A DNA stretch of 64,000 bases from Pengzhenrongella sicca (GCF_017569225.1 NZ_CP071868.1:1-64000), one strand, 5' to 3'; positions 1 through 12,266 are shown, numbered from the stretch's first letter. The notes: generated by a model not told the origin, from the letters alone. Made by a program: numbers and translations.

Positions 1-98
1 GCTGCTGCTGTCGACGCCTCGGCGTGCACACCGCTTCGCGGCGGGCAGGTTCGCAGAGCGCAGAGCGGGCACACCTGCGTCATGCGGGCACGACGCAG

Positions 99-117
99 CA
101 GCCGTCAACAACGGCTG
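99..117. repeat. Small hairpin upstream of dnaA
   Basis: Seven-base arms (99-105 and 111-117) pair perfectly around a five-base loop. It lies within the 315-base stretch left of dnaA, where no gene is supported. Its role is unknown; it could be a weak terminator or a protein site. Just to its right, at 116-124, is a 7/9 match to a DnaA box. Confidence 0.4.
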
Positions 118-235
118 TTCCACATTACGCTGGCTCACACGGGTCGGTCAAACGAGACCAGACACCCCGCCTCCTCGCGACGACCACTCCCGCGGCCAGC
201 CCCAACGACGATCGGGTTCCCAACCGACCACAACC

Positions 236-256
236 TGTGGAAAAGTGTGTGGACCA
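236..256 (-). promoter_or_regulatory. DnaA-box pair in the dnaA upstream region
   Basis: Two sites on the minus strand, TTTTCCACA (236-244) and TGGTCCACA (248-256), each match the box consensus TT(A/G)TCCACA at 8 of 9 positions. They lie 60-80 bases before the dnaA start, where DnaA commonly represses its own gene. Autoregulation is inferred from position. I could not assign a convincing -35/-10 pair here. Confidence 0.55.
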
Positions 257-315
257 GTTCGACGGTGGAAGACTTCCGGGCGGACGATCGTTCGAAGATC
301 AGCGAGGAAGACCAC

Positions 316-1773
316 GTGTCAGAACAGGACGACGGCTTTGCCGAGGTTTGGGATCGCACCGTCGATGAGATCGAGCAGAGTCCCGACGTCACTCCCCGAC
401 AGCTTGCCTTCGTCAAGCTCGCGCGTCCGCTCGGGCTGCTCAACGACACCCTGATCCTCTCCGTCGGCAATGACCTGACGAAGGACTACCTCGAGTCGCG
501 CGTGCGCGCCGAGGTCACCGAGGCGCTGTCGCACGCACTGGGTCGCGAGGCGCGATTCGCCATCACCGTCGACTCGGCGATGGAGATGTCGACCGCCGCG
601 CTACGCCCGGTCGCCTCGACCGCAACGGTGCCCGGACACACGGCCTACGCGCTGCCCGACGACGGACAGGTCGACGAGCCGCTGCAGACCGCCTACACAG
701 GCCACCGATCTCAGCACGGGAAGAAACCCCCGGTCGAACCCGTCCGCCTCAACCCGAAGTACCTGTTCGAGACCTTCGTCATCGGCGCCTCGAACAGGTT
801 TGCGCACGCCGCCGCCGTTGCCGTCGCGGAGGCCCCGGCCAAGGCCTACAACCCCCTGTTCATCTATGGCGACTCCGGCCTCGGCAAGACGCACCTGCTC
901 CACGCGATCGGCCACTACGCACACAATCTCTATCCCAGCGTGCGGGTCCGCTATGTGAACTCGGAAGAGTTCACGAACGACTTCATCAACTCCATCCGCG
1001 ACGACAAGGCCGGCGCGTTTCAGCGGCGGTATCGCGACGTCGATGTGCTGCTCGTAGACGACATCCAGTTCCTGCAGGGCAAGGAACAGACGATGGAGGA
1101 GTTCTTCCACACGTTCAACACCCTGCACAACGCGAACAAGCAGGTCGTGATCACGTCTGACCTGCCACCCAAGCAGCTAAACGGCTTCGAGGACCGCATG
1201 CGATCCCGGTTCGAGTGGGGCCTGATCACCGATGTTCAGCCACCCGACCTCGAAACCCGGATCGCCATCCTGCGGAAGAAGGCGGGGAACGAGGGCCTCC
1301 AGGCACCGGACGACGTGCTCGAGTACATCGCCTCCAAGATCTCGGCGAACATCCGCGAGCTCGAGGGCGCACTCATCCGGGTGACCGCGTTCGCCAACCT
1401 AAACCGCCAGCAGGTGGACCGCCCGCTGGCCGAGATCGTGCTGAAGGACCTCATCAGCGACGAGAACGCCGAGCAGATCACCGCGTCGGCCGTCATCGGC
1501 CAGACCGCCTCGTACTTCGGCCTCGCCATCGAGGACCTCTGCGGGCCTTCAAGGTCCCGGGTGCTGGTCACTGCACGGCAGATAGCGATGTACCTGTGCC
1601 GCGAGCTCACCGACATGTCGCTGCCGAAGATCGGCCAGGCCTTCGGTAATCGCGACCACACCACGGTGATGCACGCGAACCGCAAGATCCGAGAGCAGAT
1701 GGCCGAGCGTCGGTCGACCTACAACCAGGTCACCGAGCTCACCAGCCGCATCAAGCAGCAGCGGCGCGGCTGA
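316..1773 (+). CDS. dnaA: Chromosomal replication initiator DnaA
   Basis: DnaA binds oriC, oligomerises with ATP and opens the origin. The GTG at 316 is chosen because GAGGAAG lies six bases upstream; the frame is open further left but that extension (from 82) has no DnaA-like sequence. The product is 485 aa. An N-terminal helicase-interaction domain (about 1-90) and a linker precede the AAA+ domain with Walker A GDSGLGKT near residue 185 and Walker B VLLVDDIQF near 245. The C-terminal DNA-binding domain has the signature DHTTVMHANRKI near 447. It is followed by oriC and dnaN, the usual actinobacterial order. Confidence 0.98.
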   Translation: MSEQDDGFAEVWDRTVDEIEQSPDVTPRQLAFVKLARPLGLLNDTLILSVGNDLTKDYLESRVRAEVTEALSHALGREARFAITVDSAMEMSTAALRPVASTATVPGHTAYALPDDGQVDEPLQTAYTGHRSQHGKKPPVEPVRLNPKYLFETFVIGASNRFAHAAAVAVAEAPAKAYNPLFIYGDSGLGKTHLLHAIGHYAHNLYPSVRVRYVNSEEFTNDFINSIRDDKAGAFQRRYRDVDVLLVDDIQFLQGKEQTMEEFFHTFNTLHNANKQVVITSDLPPKQLNGFEDRMRSRFEWGLITDVQPPDLETRIAILRKKAGNEGLQAPDDVLEYIASKISANIRELEGALIRVTAFANLNRQQVDRPLAEIVLKDLISDENAEQITASAVIGQTASYFGLAIEDLCGPSRSRVLVTARQIAMYLCRELTDMSLPKIGQAFGNRDHTTVMHANRKIREQMAERRSTYNQVTELTSRIKQQRRG

Positions 1774-2258
1774 CCTCCGCCGACGCCCGGAACCGGGTCG
1801 TTCGCACTCCCCCTAACACGATCCCGAGATGAATGTACACACCTGTGTATATCTCTGTGGATGGTGGTGGATGACCCGCATGAGCCAATGTGGACGAGCG
1901 GCTGTGATTCGGTGGACGGCCCTCCATGCCAGCAGACTCGTCCACCGCTCGAGCGCTGATCCACACTGGCGGTCCACCTGAGCGTCCACACGCCGCCGAC
2001 GCATGTGACCTGCAAAGTCATGGCTTCTCCACATCGTGCACAGAGGCGATGACAACGATGAACTTGATCTCATTGGAAAATCCACAACGCCTTCATCACG
2101 AGCACCAGCCCGCCCCGGCCAGGCAGGCGAACCACCGCCCGCTAAGCGTTCCCGACGCTCGTCGCACTCGCGTAGTGTTCGCACAAAACTTGGCTGCGCC
2201 CACAGGATCGACGGGCCCAGCCCTCCACTGCGAGGCGCAGCTCAACGAAGGGCGTGGC
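1774..2258. other. oriC: Putative replication origin oriC
   Basis: This 485-base spacer between dnaA and dnaN holds many degenerate DnaA boxes on both strands. Minus-strand examples are 1856-1864 (CCATCCACA) and 1889-1897 (TCGTCCACA). Plus-strand examples are 1938-1946, 1957-1965 (TGATCCACA), 1982-1990 (GCGTCCACA), 2025-2033 (TTCTCCACA) and 2078-2086 (AAATCCACA). Most match 7-8 of 9 consensus positions and none is perfect. Relatively AT-rich patches at about 1831-1858 and 2040-2086 could serve as the unwinding element. The assignment rests on position and box clustering. No gene is supported inside it. Confidence 0.85.
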
Positions 2259-3389
2259 ATGAAGTTCCGGGTCGAACGTGATGTGCTGGCCGAAGCCGTC
2301 ACCTGGACCGCGAGATCGTTGCCCACCCGACCGCCGGTTCCCGTCCTTGCCGGCGTGCGGATCGAGGCCGACTCCAGCGGTGTGCTCCACCTGTCGACGT
2401 TCGACTACGAGGTGTCCGCACGCTCGGAGATCGCGGCCGAGGTCAGCGAACCGGGCGTCGTCCTGGTCTCCGGGCGACTGCTCGCGGAGATCTCGCGGGC
2501 GTTGCCGGCCAAGCCTGTCGACGTCGTCCTGGATGGCACGAAGGTCACCGTCACCTGCGGGGCCAGCAGGTTCACCCTCCTGACGATGCCGGTCGAGGAC
2601 TACCCGGCGCTCCCGGCCATGCCGGCGCTGTCCGGCACGATCGACGGAGACAAGCTCACGCTCGCGGTCGCCCAGGTCACGATTGCTGCGAGCCGCGACG
2701 ACACCCTTCCGCTGCTCACGGGCGTACGGATGGAGATCGAGGGCGAGAAGATCACCCTGCTCGCAACGGATCGCTACCGGCTTGCCCTGCGCGAGCTCAC
2801 CTGGAACCCGGCGTCCCCCGACATCTCGACCGTGGCCCTCGTGCGCGCGCGGACGCTGTCCGACGCCGCGAAGTCCCTCGGCGGTGCTGCTCAGGTCAAC
2901 GTCGCGCTTGCCACCGGAGCGGGCGTCGATCTCATTGGGTTCGAAGCGGGCGGCCGGCACACCACGTCCCTGCTCGTCGACGGCGACTACCCCGCGGTGC
3001 GCAGGCTGTTCCCGGACGAGACGCCCATCCACGCAGTGGTCTCGACCCAGGCCCTGGCCGACGCCGCGAAGCGCGTCGCCCTCGTTGCCGAGCGCAACAC
3101 GCCGATCCGGTTGACCTTCTCGGCGGGCCAGGTCGTGCTCGACGCCGGGCAGGGCGATGATGCACAGGCATCTGAGGCACTGGAGGCGACGCTCGAGGGT
3201 GACGACATCTCGGTGGCGTTCAACCCGCAGTTCCTGCTCGACGGGCTCGGGGCGCTCGCGACGGAGTTTGTGCGGATGTCGTTCACCCACCCGAACAAGC
3301 CGGTCGAGTTCACCGGGCAGGCCGCGCTCGACGGTGAGGACCTCAAGGACTACCGATACCTGCTGGTTCCGATCCGCTTCGCAAGCTGA
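2259..3389 (+). CDS. dnaN: DNA polymerase III sliding clamp, beta subunit
   Basis: The beta clamp forms a ring around DNA that tethers the replicative polymerase. The ATG at 2259 is preceded by GAAGGG with six bases spacing and begins MKFRVERDVLAEAV, a typical clamp N-terminus; the frame is open further upstream into oriC but that part is not clamp-like. The product is 376 aa, the usual length, and ends in the normal YLLVPIR(F) region. It lies downstream of oriC and upstream of gnd and recF. A promoter inside oriC is likely but was not pinpointed. Confidence 0.98.
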   Translation: MKFRVERDVLAEAVTWTARSLPTRPPVPVLAGVRIEADSSGVLHLSTFDYEVSARSEIAAEVSEPGVVLVSGRLLAEISRALPAKPVDVVLDGTKVTVTCGASRFTLLTMPVEDYPALPAMPALSGTIDGDKLTLAVAQVTIAASRDDTLPLLTGVRMEIEGEKITLLATDRYRLALRELTWNPASPDISTVALVRARTLSDAAKSLGGAAQVNVALATGAGVDLIGFEAGGRHTTSLLVDGDYPAVRRLFPDETPIHAVVSTQALADAAKRVALVAERNTPIRLTFSAGQVVLDAGQGDDAQASEALEATLEGDDISVAFNPQFLLDGLGALATEFVRMSFTHPNKPVEFTGQAALDGEDLKDYRYLLVPIRFAS

Positions 3390-3452
3390 CTCCTGGCCGG
3401 CGAGGCGTCGGCACGCCAGCACAGACGACGGACTCGGTCGAAGGGATTGACG

Positions 3453-4367
3453 ATGCAGATAGGTCTCGTAGGGCTGGGCAAGATGGGCGCGAACATGGCC
3501 GAACGCCTGCGCGCCGCAGGCATCGCCGTGACCGGGTACGACCGCAACCCCGCGGTCTCGGATGTCCCCTCGCTCGCCGCGTTGGTCGAGGCGTTGCCGG
3601 GCGGGCAGCGCATCGTGTGGGTGATGGTGCCCGCCGGAGCCCCGACCTCCGCGGTCATCACCGAGCTCGGTGGGCTGCTCGGCTCGGGTGATCTGGTCAT
3701 CGAGGGTGGTAACTCGCATTTCACTGACGATGCGGTGCATGCCACCGCCCTCGCCGCGTGCGGCATCGGCTATCTGGACGTCGGCGTCTCGGGCGGAGTG
3801 TGGGGTCTGGCGAACGGCTATGGGCTGATGGTGGGTGGGGCGGCGGCCCAGGTTGCCGAGGCCATGCCGGTCTTCGACGCGCTACGCCCGCCGGGACCGC
3901 GCGACGAGGGTTTCGTGCACGCGGGCGGGGTCGGTGCCGGCCACTACGCGAAGATGGTCCACAACGGCATCGAGTACGGCCTCATGCAGGCATACGCGGA
4001 AGGGTATGAGCTCCTCGAGGCGCAGGATCTCGTGACCGACGTCACCGGCACCCTCAAGGCGTGGACGCGCGGCACGGTCGTGCGGTCCTGGCTGCTCGAC
4101 CTGTTGGTCAAGGCGCTCGAGGAAGACCCCGAGCTTGGCGACATCAGCGACTGGGTCGAGGATTCCGGGGAGGGTCGCTGGACTGTCGATGCCGCGATCG
4201 ACGCCGCGGTTCCGCTGCCCGTCATCTCCGCTGCGCTGTTCGCTCGCTTCTCCTCACGGCAGGTCGACTCCCCCGCGATGAAGGTCGTCGCGGCGCTGCG
4301 CCAGCAGTTCGGTGGGCACGCCGTCAAGCCTGCACACGCCGCGGGGTCGGCGGGCACGGTCAGCTGA
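3453..4367 (+). CDS. gnd: 6-phosphogluconate dehydrogenase, decarboxylating, short form
   Basis: Oxidises 6-phosphogluconate to ribulose 5-phosphate and CO2 in the pentose phosphate pathway. The ATG at 3453 has GAAGGG seven bases upstream; a TTG two codons earlier is less likely. The 304-aa product has the nucleotide-binding motif GLVGLGKMGANM at the N-terminus, the substrate segment EGGNSHFTDD, the signature DVGVSGGVWG and the catalytic Lys/Asn segment KMVHNGIEYG. Its length fits the GndA-type short family rather than the ~470-aa form. Its place between dnaN and recF is a known arrangement in this order of bacteria. Confidence 0.95.
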   Translation: MQIGLVGLGKMGANMAERLRAAGIAVTGYDRNPAVSDVPSLAALVEALPGGQRIVWVMVPAGAPTSAVITELGGLLGSGDLVIEGGNSHFTDDAVHATALAACGIGYLDVGVSGGVWGLANGYGLMVGGAAAQVAEAMPVFDALRPPGPRDEGFVHAGGVGAGHYAKMVHNGIEYGLMQAYAEGYELLEAQDLVTDVTGTLKAWTRGTVVRSWLLDLLVKALEEDPELGDISDWVEDSGEGRWTVDAAIDAAVPLPVISAALFARFSSRQVDSPAMKVVAALRQQFGGHAVKPAHAAGSAGTVS

Positions 4368-4370
4368 CCG

Positions 4371-5570
4371 GTGTACGTCTCGCACCTTTCTCTTGTCGAC
4401 TTCCGGTCCTACGCCGGGGTCGATCTCGAGCTGGAGCCAGGCGTCACGGCGCTGGTCGGTCCGAATGGCCAGGGCAAGACCAATCTCGTCGAGGCGCTGG
4501 GCTACGTCGCCACCCTGAGCAGCCACCGGGTGTCGTCCGACGTGGCCCTGATCAAGAGTGGGGCGCCGCGCGCGGTTGTGCGCGCGCGGATCGTCCGGGC
4601 CGACCGGGCACGCCTGGTGGAGATCGAGATCACGGCGGGCAAGGCCAACCGCGCGCGGATCAACCGATCGCCGGTTCCCCGGGTGCGCGACGTGCTCGGG
4701 ATCCTGCGAACGGTGGTCTTCGCACCGGAGGACCTGGCGCTCGTCAAGGGAGACCCGGACGGCCGGCGGCGATTCCTCGATGAGCTCGCCGTGCTCGTCA
4801 CCCCGAGGATGGCCGGCACCCTCGCCGACTACGACCGGGTGCTTCGCCAGCGCGGTGCGCTGCTGAAGTCGGCCGGCGCCGCCATGCGCGCCTCCCGGGG
4901 GGGTGCCGACCTGCGCACGCTCGACGTCTGGGATGCGAAGCTCGCCGAGGTCGGCGCCCAGATCATCGCGACGCGGCAGGCGCTCGTCGCCGCCCTGAGA
5001 CCCCACGTGCAGGCGGCATATGAGCAGGTCAGCGCCGGTCAGGGGATTGCCCAGCTGACCTACCGGTCGTCGCTCGACGCGACCTCGGCGGCCGAGCACG
5101 GCGATCGCGTGGGACTCCCGGCGGAGCTGCCCGGGGTCGACCTGCTCGAGGCGCAGTTGATGGAGGCGATGGGTCGGCTCCGCTCGCGCGAGCTCGAGCG
5201 TGGCGTCTGCCTCGTCGGCCCGCACCGCGACGACCTCGTGCTGGACCTGGGTGACCTCCCGGTGAAGGGGTACGCCAGTCATGGAGAGTCGTGGTCGTTC
5301 GCGCTCGCGCTACGTATCGCGTCCTACCGGCTACTCACGGAGCCCGACGGTCCGGAGTGGGTCACCGACTGGGGCACGGATGGCGAGCCGGTCCTGATCC
5401 TGGACGACGTGTTCGCCGAGCTCGACACGCGGCGTCGCGACCGGCTGGCGGACCTCGTCTCGAGCGCCGGCCAGGTGATCGTCACCGCGGCCGTCCCGGG
5501 CGACGTGCCGGAGCAGCTCGCCGGGGCGCGCGTCGACGTCATGCAGGGGCAGGTGCAACGTGTCCTCTGA
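4371..5570 (+). CDS. recF: DNA replication and repair protein RecF
   Basis: RecF is an SMC-like ATPase that helps load RecA at single-strand gaps. The 399-aa product starts at GTG 4371, only three bases after the gnd stop, so translational coupling is likely; no good ribosome-binding site is visible. Walker [10 protein letters not shown] lies near residue 30. The [10 protein letters not shown] segment lies in the C-terminal half, and Walker [12 protein letters not shown] is near 345, as in the family. The next gene starts inside its last codons. Confidence 0.97.
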   Translation: MYVSHLSLVDFRSYAGVDLELEPGVTALVGPNGQGKTNLVEALGYVATLSSHRVSSDVALIKSGAPRAVVRARIVRADRARLVEIEITAGKANRARINRSPVPRVRDVLGILRTVVFAPEDLALVKGDPDGRRRFLDELAVLVTPRMAGTLADYDRVLRQRGALLKSAGAAMRASRGGADLRTLDVWDAKLAEVGAQIIATRQALVAALRPHVQAAYEQVSAGQGIAQLTYRSSLDATSAAEHGDRVGLPAELPGVDLLEAQLMEAMGRLRSRELERGVCLVGPHRDDLVLDLGDLPVKGYASHGESWSFALALRIASYRLLTEPDGPEWVTDWGTDGEPVLILDDVFAELDTRRRDRLADLVSSAGQVIVTAAVPGDVPEQLAGARVDVMQGQVQRVL

Positions 5571-6132
5571 GGACCCGCCGGAGGCCGCGGTGGATCCCAC
5601 CGACGACGCGAGCCTGCCCGTGGGCGACCGGGTGGAGCTCACGCCGCCGGCCGAGGTGGCCCGTGCGGCGTTGAACCGGGCCAAGGCCGCGGCGGCGGGG
5701 CGGGGTATCAGGCCAGGTCAGGAGCCTCGTCGCCGCACGCCACTCGAGCCGTTGCGGGGCACGCCCGGCAAGGGTGGCCGCGATCCTCGGCTCGTCTCGG
5801 ACACGCTCGCCGCCCTGGTGCGCGATCGCGGCTGGACCCAGGACGTGTCGGTCGGCGGCGTGATCGGGCGCTGGCGCGACGTCGTCGGCGATCAGATCGC
5901 CGATCACTGCACGCCGGAGACGTTCGAGGCGGGCGAGCTGGTCATCCGCACGGACTCGACCAGCTGGGCGACCAACCTGAAGCTGCTGGTGCCGCAGCTG
6001 CTGCGCCGACTTGCCGACGACGTCGGCGAGGGTGTGGTGCGCGAGGTCCGCGTTCTCGGCCCCGCCGGACCCGGATTCAAGCGGGGTCCGCGTTCGGTTC
6101 CCGGGAGGGGCCCCCGAGATACCTTCGGCTGA
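5560..6132 (+). CDS. dciA: DciA-type helicase-associated protein (DUF721)
   Basis: A 190-aa protein of the DUF721/DciA family, which in actinobacteria acts with the replicative helicase DnaB in place of DnaC. The N-terminal ~75 residues are charged and probably disordered. The conserved domain (about 80-185) contains [29 protein letters not shown] and an [18 protein letters not shown] strand-helix. The GTG start overlaps the recF end by 11 bases, and an AGG-rich segment inside recF can serve as its ribosome-binding site. The position between recF and gyrB matches the mycobacterial Rv0004 locus. Confidence 0.88.
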   Translation: MSSEDPPEAAVDPTDDASLPVGDRVELTPPAEVARAALNRAKAAAAGRGIRPGQEPRRRTPLEPLRGTPGKGGRDPRLVSDTLAALVRDRGWTQDVSVGGVIGRWRDVVGDQIADHCTPETFEAGELVIRTDSTSWATNLKLLVPQLLRRLADDVGEGVVREVRVLGPAGPGFKRGPRSVPGRGPRDTFG

Positions 6133-6150
6133 GGGCTGTGCACATGAGGT

Positions 6151-6174
6151 CCTGGCGCTGTCGCCAGGTAGACT
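6151..6174 (+). promoter_or_regulatory. gyrB promoter region with hairpin
   Basis: A perfect inverted repeat (CCTGGCG at 6151-6157, CGCCAGG at 6162-6168, four-base loop) directly abuts a good -10 hexamer, TAGACT (6169-6174). The hairpin occupies most of the -35 to -10 spacer. The start of transcription would be near 6181, about 100 bases before the gyrB GTG. The -35 element is weak. A role in supercoiling-sensitive control is only a hypothesis. Confidence 0.45.
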
Positions 6175-6285
6175 GTGGAGGTCATTCCTGGCGCGTCTGT
6201 GCCTGGAAATTCAGCGCCCGGTAGTGATCCGGCCCATCGGCTCGGTCCATCCGCGTGTGCGAGAGCTTGAGGAGTACCCCCGCCC

Positions 6286-8334
<2,049 letters not shown>

Positions 8335-8449
8335 CCCAGCTGCGGGCCGAGCAGGCCGCCGCAGATCAGCACGGAACCACCCAGCGGTGGTGCACGCCCC
8401 GGCCCGAGAGCGCCGGGGGGTGCGCGCCGCCCGAAAGACGAGGTAGACG

Positions 8450-11125
8450 GTGACCGATCAGACCCCCGGGCCCAGCGATGGCGGCCAGAACAGCGACGCG
8501 ACCGAGGTCGTGCGCAGCGACGCGGACGAGGTCGCCGCCGCGTTCGCGATGCACGGCCGGATCGAGCAGGTCGACCTGCAGCTCGAGATGCAGCGGTCGT
8601 ACCTCGACTACGCGATGAGCGTCATCGTCGGGCGCGCGCTGCCCGATGTCCGGGACGGCCTCAAGCCGGTGCACAAGCGCGTGCTCTACGCGATGTACGA
8701 CGGCGGCTACCGGCCCGACCGGGGCTACAACAAGTGCTCGCGCGTCGTGGGCGACGTCATGGGCAAGTACCACCCCCACGGCGACTCGTCGATCTACGAC
8801 GCGCTGGTGCGCCTCGTGCAGGACTGGTCCATGAGGTACCCGCTCGTCGCCGGGCAGGGCAACTTCGGCTCCCCCGGCAACGACCCGGCCGCCGCGCCGC
8901 GGTACACCGAGTGCCGGATGGCGCCGCTCGCGATGGAGATGGTCCGCGACATCGACGAGGGCACCGTCGACTTCCGGGACAACTACGACGGCAAGAACCA
9001 GGAGCCGATCGTCCTGCCGTCGCGGTTCCCGAACCTGCTCGCCAACGGCAGCGCCGGCATCGCCGTCGGCATGGCCACGAACATCCCGCCGCACAACCTG
9101 CGCGAGATCGCCGACGGCGTGCAGTGGCACCTCGCGAACCCGGACGCGACGAAGGAGGAGCTCCTCAACGCCCTGATCGAGCGCATCAAGGGCCCGGACT
9201 TCCCCACGGGCGCCACGATCCTCGGCCACGGCGGCATCGAGGACACCTACCGCACCGGCCGCGGCTCCATCACCATGCGCGCGGTCGTGAACGTCGAGGA
9301 GATCCAGAACCGGATCTGCCTCGTCATCACCGAGCTGCCGTACCAGGTCAACCCCGACAACCTCGCGCAGAAGATCGCCGAGCTCGTCAAGGACGGCCGC
9401 ATGCAGGGCATCGCGGACATCCGCGACGAGACGTCGGGCCGCACCGGCCAGCGCCTCGTGATCGTGCTCAAGCGCGACGCCGTCGCGAAGGTCGTCCTGA
9501 ACAACCTCTACAAGCACACCCAGCTCCAGGAGAACTTTTCCGCGAACATGCTGGCGCTTGTCGACGACGTGCCGCGCACGCTCAGCCTCGACGCATTCAT
9601 CCGGCACTGGGTCACCCACCAGCTCGACGTCATTGTGCGCCGCACGACCTTCCGGCTGCGCAAGGCGCAGGAGCAGGCGCACATCCTGCTCGGCTACCTC
9701 AAGGCGCTCGACGCGCTCGACGAGGTCATCGCGCTGATCCGTCGCTCCCCCAACGTCGACCAGGCGCGCACCGGCCTGATGGCGCTGCTCGAGGTCGACG
9801 AGGACCAGGCGACGGCGATCCTCAACCTGCAGCTGCGCCGCCTCGCGGCGATGGAGCGGCAGAAGATCACCGACGACTACGACGAGCTCCAGCGCAAGAT
9901 CACGGACTACCAGTCGATCCTCGGCTCGCCGCAGCGCCAGCGCGACATCGTCGGCACCGAGCTCATGGAGATCGTCGATCGCCACGGCGACGACCGGCGC
10001 ACCGTCATCCTGCCGTTCGGCGGCGAGGTCTCCATGGAGGACCTCATCGCCGAGGAGGAGGTCGTCGTCACGATCACGCGCGGCGGCTACGCCAAGCGGA
10101 CCCGGATCGACAACTACCGGCAGCAGAAGCGCGGCGGCAAGGGCGTGCGCGGCGCCGCGCTGCGCGAGGACGACATCGTCGACCACTTCTTCGTCACGAC
10201 GACGCACCACTGGCTGCTGTTCTTCACGAATCTGGGCCGCGTCTATCGCGCGAAGGCGTACGAGCTGCCTGAGGCCGGCCGCGACGCCAAGGGTCAGCAC
10301 GTCGCGAACCTGCTCGCGTTCCAGCCCGGGGAGCAGATCGCCCAGGTGCTGGACCTGCGCGACTACGGCCACGCCGAGTACCTCGTGCTCGCCACGAGGC
10401 GCGGCCTGGTCAAGAAGACCCGGCTGACCGAGTTCGACTCGAACCGCACCGGCGGCGTCATCGCGATCAACCTGCGCGAGAACGGCGAGGGCGAGTCCGA
10501 CGAGCTCGTCTCCGCGCGCCTGGTCGACCCGACCGACGACCTGATCCTCGTCTCGCGCAAGGGCCAGTCGATCCGGTTCACGGCGAACGACGACACGATG
10601 CGCCCGCTCGGGCGCGCGACCTCCGGCGTCACGGGCATGAAGTTCCGGGCCGGGGACCACCTGCTCGCGATGGACGTCGTTCGGCCCGGGGCGGACCTGT
10701 TCGTGGTCACCGAGGGTGGTTTCGCCAAGCGGACGTCGGTGGACGAGTACCGGGTGCAGGGCCGCGGCGGCCTGGGCATCAAGGTCGCGAACCTCGTCGA
10801 GGCGCGCGGCGACCTCGTCGGCGCCCTGATCGCGGACGAGGACGACGAGGTCCTGGTGATCATGGAGCGCGGCAAGATCGTGCGGTCCGCGGTCAACCAG
10901 GTCACCTCGACCGGGCGCAACACGCAGGGCGTGACCTTCGCGAAGCCGGACCGCGGCGACCGGATCATCGGCATCGCCCGCAACAATGAGCGACAGGTGG
11001 CGGACGATGCCGCTACCGTGGACGGCGAGCCCGCGGCGTCGACCGGCGAGCCGGCGGACATCGCCGACAGCGTCACGGATCCGGACAGCGGCTCGATGGC
11101 AACGACCAGTGAGGGCGAGGAATGA
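8450..11125 (+). CDS. gyrA: DNA gyrase subunit A
   Basis: Breakage-reunion subunit of gyrase. It starts at GTG 8450 with GAGG six bases upstream; 891 aa. The active-site Tyr lies in APRYTECRM near residue 152. The quinolone-contact region reads [13 protein letters not shown], keeping the Ser and Asp associated with drug-sensitive enzymes in other species. The C-terminal beta-pinwheel carries the GyrA box QKRGGKG. The tail after about residue 845 is acidic and low-complexity. Its stop overlaps the start of the next gene (ATGA), which indicates coupling. Confidence 0.98.
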   Translation: MTDQTPGPSDGGQNSDATEVVRSDADEVAAAFAMHGRIEQVDLQLEMQRSYLDYAMSVIVGRALPDVRDGLKPVHKRVLYAMYDGGYRPDRGYNKCSRVVGDVMGKYHPHGDSSIYDALVRLVQDWSMRYPLVAGQGNFGSPGNDPAAAPRYTECRMAPLAMEMVRDIDEGTVDFRDNYDGKNQEPIVLPSRFPNLLANGSAGIAVGMATNIPPHNLREIADGVQWHLANPDATKEELLNALIERIKGPDFPTGATILGHGGIEDTYRTGRGSITMRAVVNVEEIQNRICLVITELPYQVNPDNLAQKIAELVKDGRMQGIADIRDETSGRTGQRLVIVLKRDAVAKVVLNNLYKHTQLQENFSANMLALVDDVPRTLSLDAFIRHWVTHQLDVIVRRTTFRLRKAQEQAHILLGYLKALDALDEVIALIRRSPNVDQARTGLMALLEVDEDQATAILNLQLRRLAAMERQKITDDYDELQRKITDYQSILGSPQRQRDIVGTELMEIVDRHGDDRRTVILPFGGEVSMEDLIAEEEVVVTITRGGYAKRTRIDNYRQQKRGGKGVRGAALREDDIVDHFFVTTTHHWLLFFTNLGRVYRAKAYELPEAGRDAKGQHVANLLAFQPGEQIAQVLDLRDYGHAEYLVLATRRGLVKKTRLTEFDSNRTGGVIAINLRENGEGESDELVSARLVDPTDDLILVSRKGQSIRFTANDDTMRPLGRATSGVTGMKFRAGDHLLAMDVVRPGADLFVVTEGGFAKRTSVDEYRVQGRGGLGIKVANLVEARGDLVGALIADEDDEVLVIMERGKIVRSAVNQVTSTGRNTQGVTFAKPDRGDRIIGIARNNERQVADDAATVDGEPAASTGEPADIADSVTDPDSGSMATTSEGEE

Positions 11126-11970
11126 GCAACGACCAGCAGGTCCCGCCCTCGATCCCGCCGCGCAAGCGGCCCGCGGGAGCGGCCTCGCCCGCGCCTTCGA
11201 TCGCCGTGCCCGTCGCGGCGACGGCGCGGCCCACCTCGACCGTGCACCCGGGGGTCCCGGCGCAGCCCGAGCCCGCCGCGCCGCGTCCCGCCGCGACGCA
11301 GTCCGCCGCGGCGAGCGTTCCTGCCGCGCCCAGCGTTCCTGCCGCGCCGACGCTCCCCGCCGCGGCCGGCCGGGTGCCGGCCAGCCCGACCCCCGCCACG
11401 CCACGCCCCGACTCCACGAAGGCGGTACCGACGATCGCTCCCACCGAGACCCAGCCCGCTCCCGCCCGCGTCCCGGCCGCCGCAGCCGCTCCAGCTGCCG
11501 CGGCTCCGGCCGCTGCGGGAGCCACCTCCACCGCGCCGCGCAAGGAGGCCACCTCCGAGGGTGCCTCGAGCGCGCGGCTGCCGGCGCCGTCGGCGGCCAC
11601 CGCGGGCGCCCCTCGGCGGGTGCGCCTGTCGATCTCCCGGGTCGACCCGTGGTCGGTGATGAAGTTGTCGTTCCTGCTCTCGGTCGCGATCGGCATCATG
11701 ATCGTGATCGCCGCCGCGGTCGTGTGGTTCGCCCTCGACGGGCTGACCGTGTTCACCCGCGTGAACGACATGATCACGGAGATCGTCGGGGAGGAGTCCC
11801 CCATCGACGTCCTGCAGTACGTCGCGTTCAGCCGCGTCGTGTCGGGGGCCACCGTGGTCGCCGTGGTCGACGTCGTGCTGCTGACGGCGCTGTCGACGAT
11901 CGGCGCCTTCCTGTACAACATCACGGCCGCACTCGTGGGCGGCGTGACGCTGACTCTCACGGACGACTGA
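11122..11970 (+). CDS. DUF3566 family transmembrane protein
   Basis: A 282-aa protein whose start overlaps the gyrA stop by four bases. The first ~170 residues are almost only Pro, Ala, Thr and Ser and are probably disordered. The conserved DUF3566 part (about 172-282) begins [21 protein letters not shown] and has two membrane segments, near 188-212 and 245-270. The same family sits downstream of gyrA in mycobacteria (Rv0007). Its function is unknown; the co-translation with gyrA is conserved and unexplained. Confidence 0.85.
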   Translation: MSNDQQVPPSIPPRKRPAGAASPAPSIAVPVAATARPTSTVHPGVPAQPEPAAPRPAATQSAAASVPAAPSVPAAPTLPAAAGRVPASPTPATPRPDSTKAVPTIAPTETQPAPARVPAAAAAPAAAAPAAAGATSTAPRKEATSEGASSARLPAPSAATAGAPRRVRLSISRVDPWSVMKLSFLLSVAIGIMIVIAAAVVWFALDGLTVFTRVNDMITEIVGEESPIDVLQYVAFSRVVSGATVVAVVDVVLLTALSTIGAFLYNITAALVGGVTLTLTDD

Positions 11971-11977
11971 CCCCCGG

Positions 11978-12007
11978 TTGGGTCGTACGGCCGCGCTGGG
12001 GTAGTCT
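11978..12007 (+). promoter_or_regulatory. Putative promoter of the tRNA-Ile/tRNA-Ala unit
   Basis: TTGGGT (11978-11983), an 18-base spacer and TAGTCT (12002-12007) form a plausible -35/-10 pair about 37 bases before tRNA-Ile. It lies just after the DUF3566 stop. Confidence 0.45.
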
Positions 12008-12044
12008 CAACCGGCGCCTCGGGTCACACCGCGGTCGTGAGTGC

Positions 12045-12118
12045 GGGCCTATAGCTCAGACGGTTAGAGCGCTTCCCTGATAAGGAAGAGGTCAGAGGTT
12101 CAAGTCCTCTTAGGCCCA
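12045..12118 (+). tRNA. ileT: tRNA-Ile(GAT)
   Basis: A 74-nt cloverleaf. The acceptor arm GGGCCTA pairs with TAGGCCC and leaves discriminator A. The anticodon stem TTCCC/GGAA(G) surrounds CTGATAA with anticodon GAT, and the T arm contains GGTTCAAGTCC. CCA is not encoded. Confidence 0.97.
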
Positions 12119-12146
12119 CTCCAGAAGTACGCGACAGGGGGGTTCG

Positions 12147-12266
12147 ATGAAGAAGTTCATGCTGCTTCTCGGCGCCGCGACGCTTGGGTACCTCGTGTGG
12201 CGGCGGTTCGAGGACGATCGCGACGACCGCGACCTGTGGGCCGAGGTCACCGACACGTTCGAGTAG
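12147..12266 (+). CDS. DLW-39 family micro-protein
   Basis: A 39-aa ORF lying between the two tRNA genes. ATG 12147 is preceded by a strong AGGGGGG (12136-12142). The peptide has one hydrophobic N-terminal helix (MKKFMLLLGAATLGYLVW), then a charged linker RRFEDDRDDRD and the motif DLWAEVTD. Length, layout and the DLW motif match the small actinobacterial DLW-39 family as I know it. Function is unknown; a single-pass membrane peptide with a cytosolic acidic tail is likely. A GC-rich hairpin (12271-12289) follows its stop. Confidence 0.8.
   Translation: MKKFMLLLGAATLGYLVWRRFEDDRDDRDLWAEVTDTFE

Noticed and set aside
8366-11404. Long minus-strand open frame across gyrA
   Set aside because: It is opposite an unquestionable gyrA, has Arg/Asp/His-rich shadow composition and no recognisable domain. 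It is an effect of high GC content.
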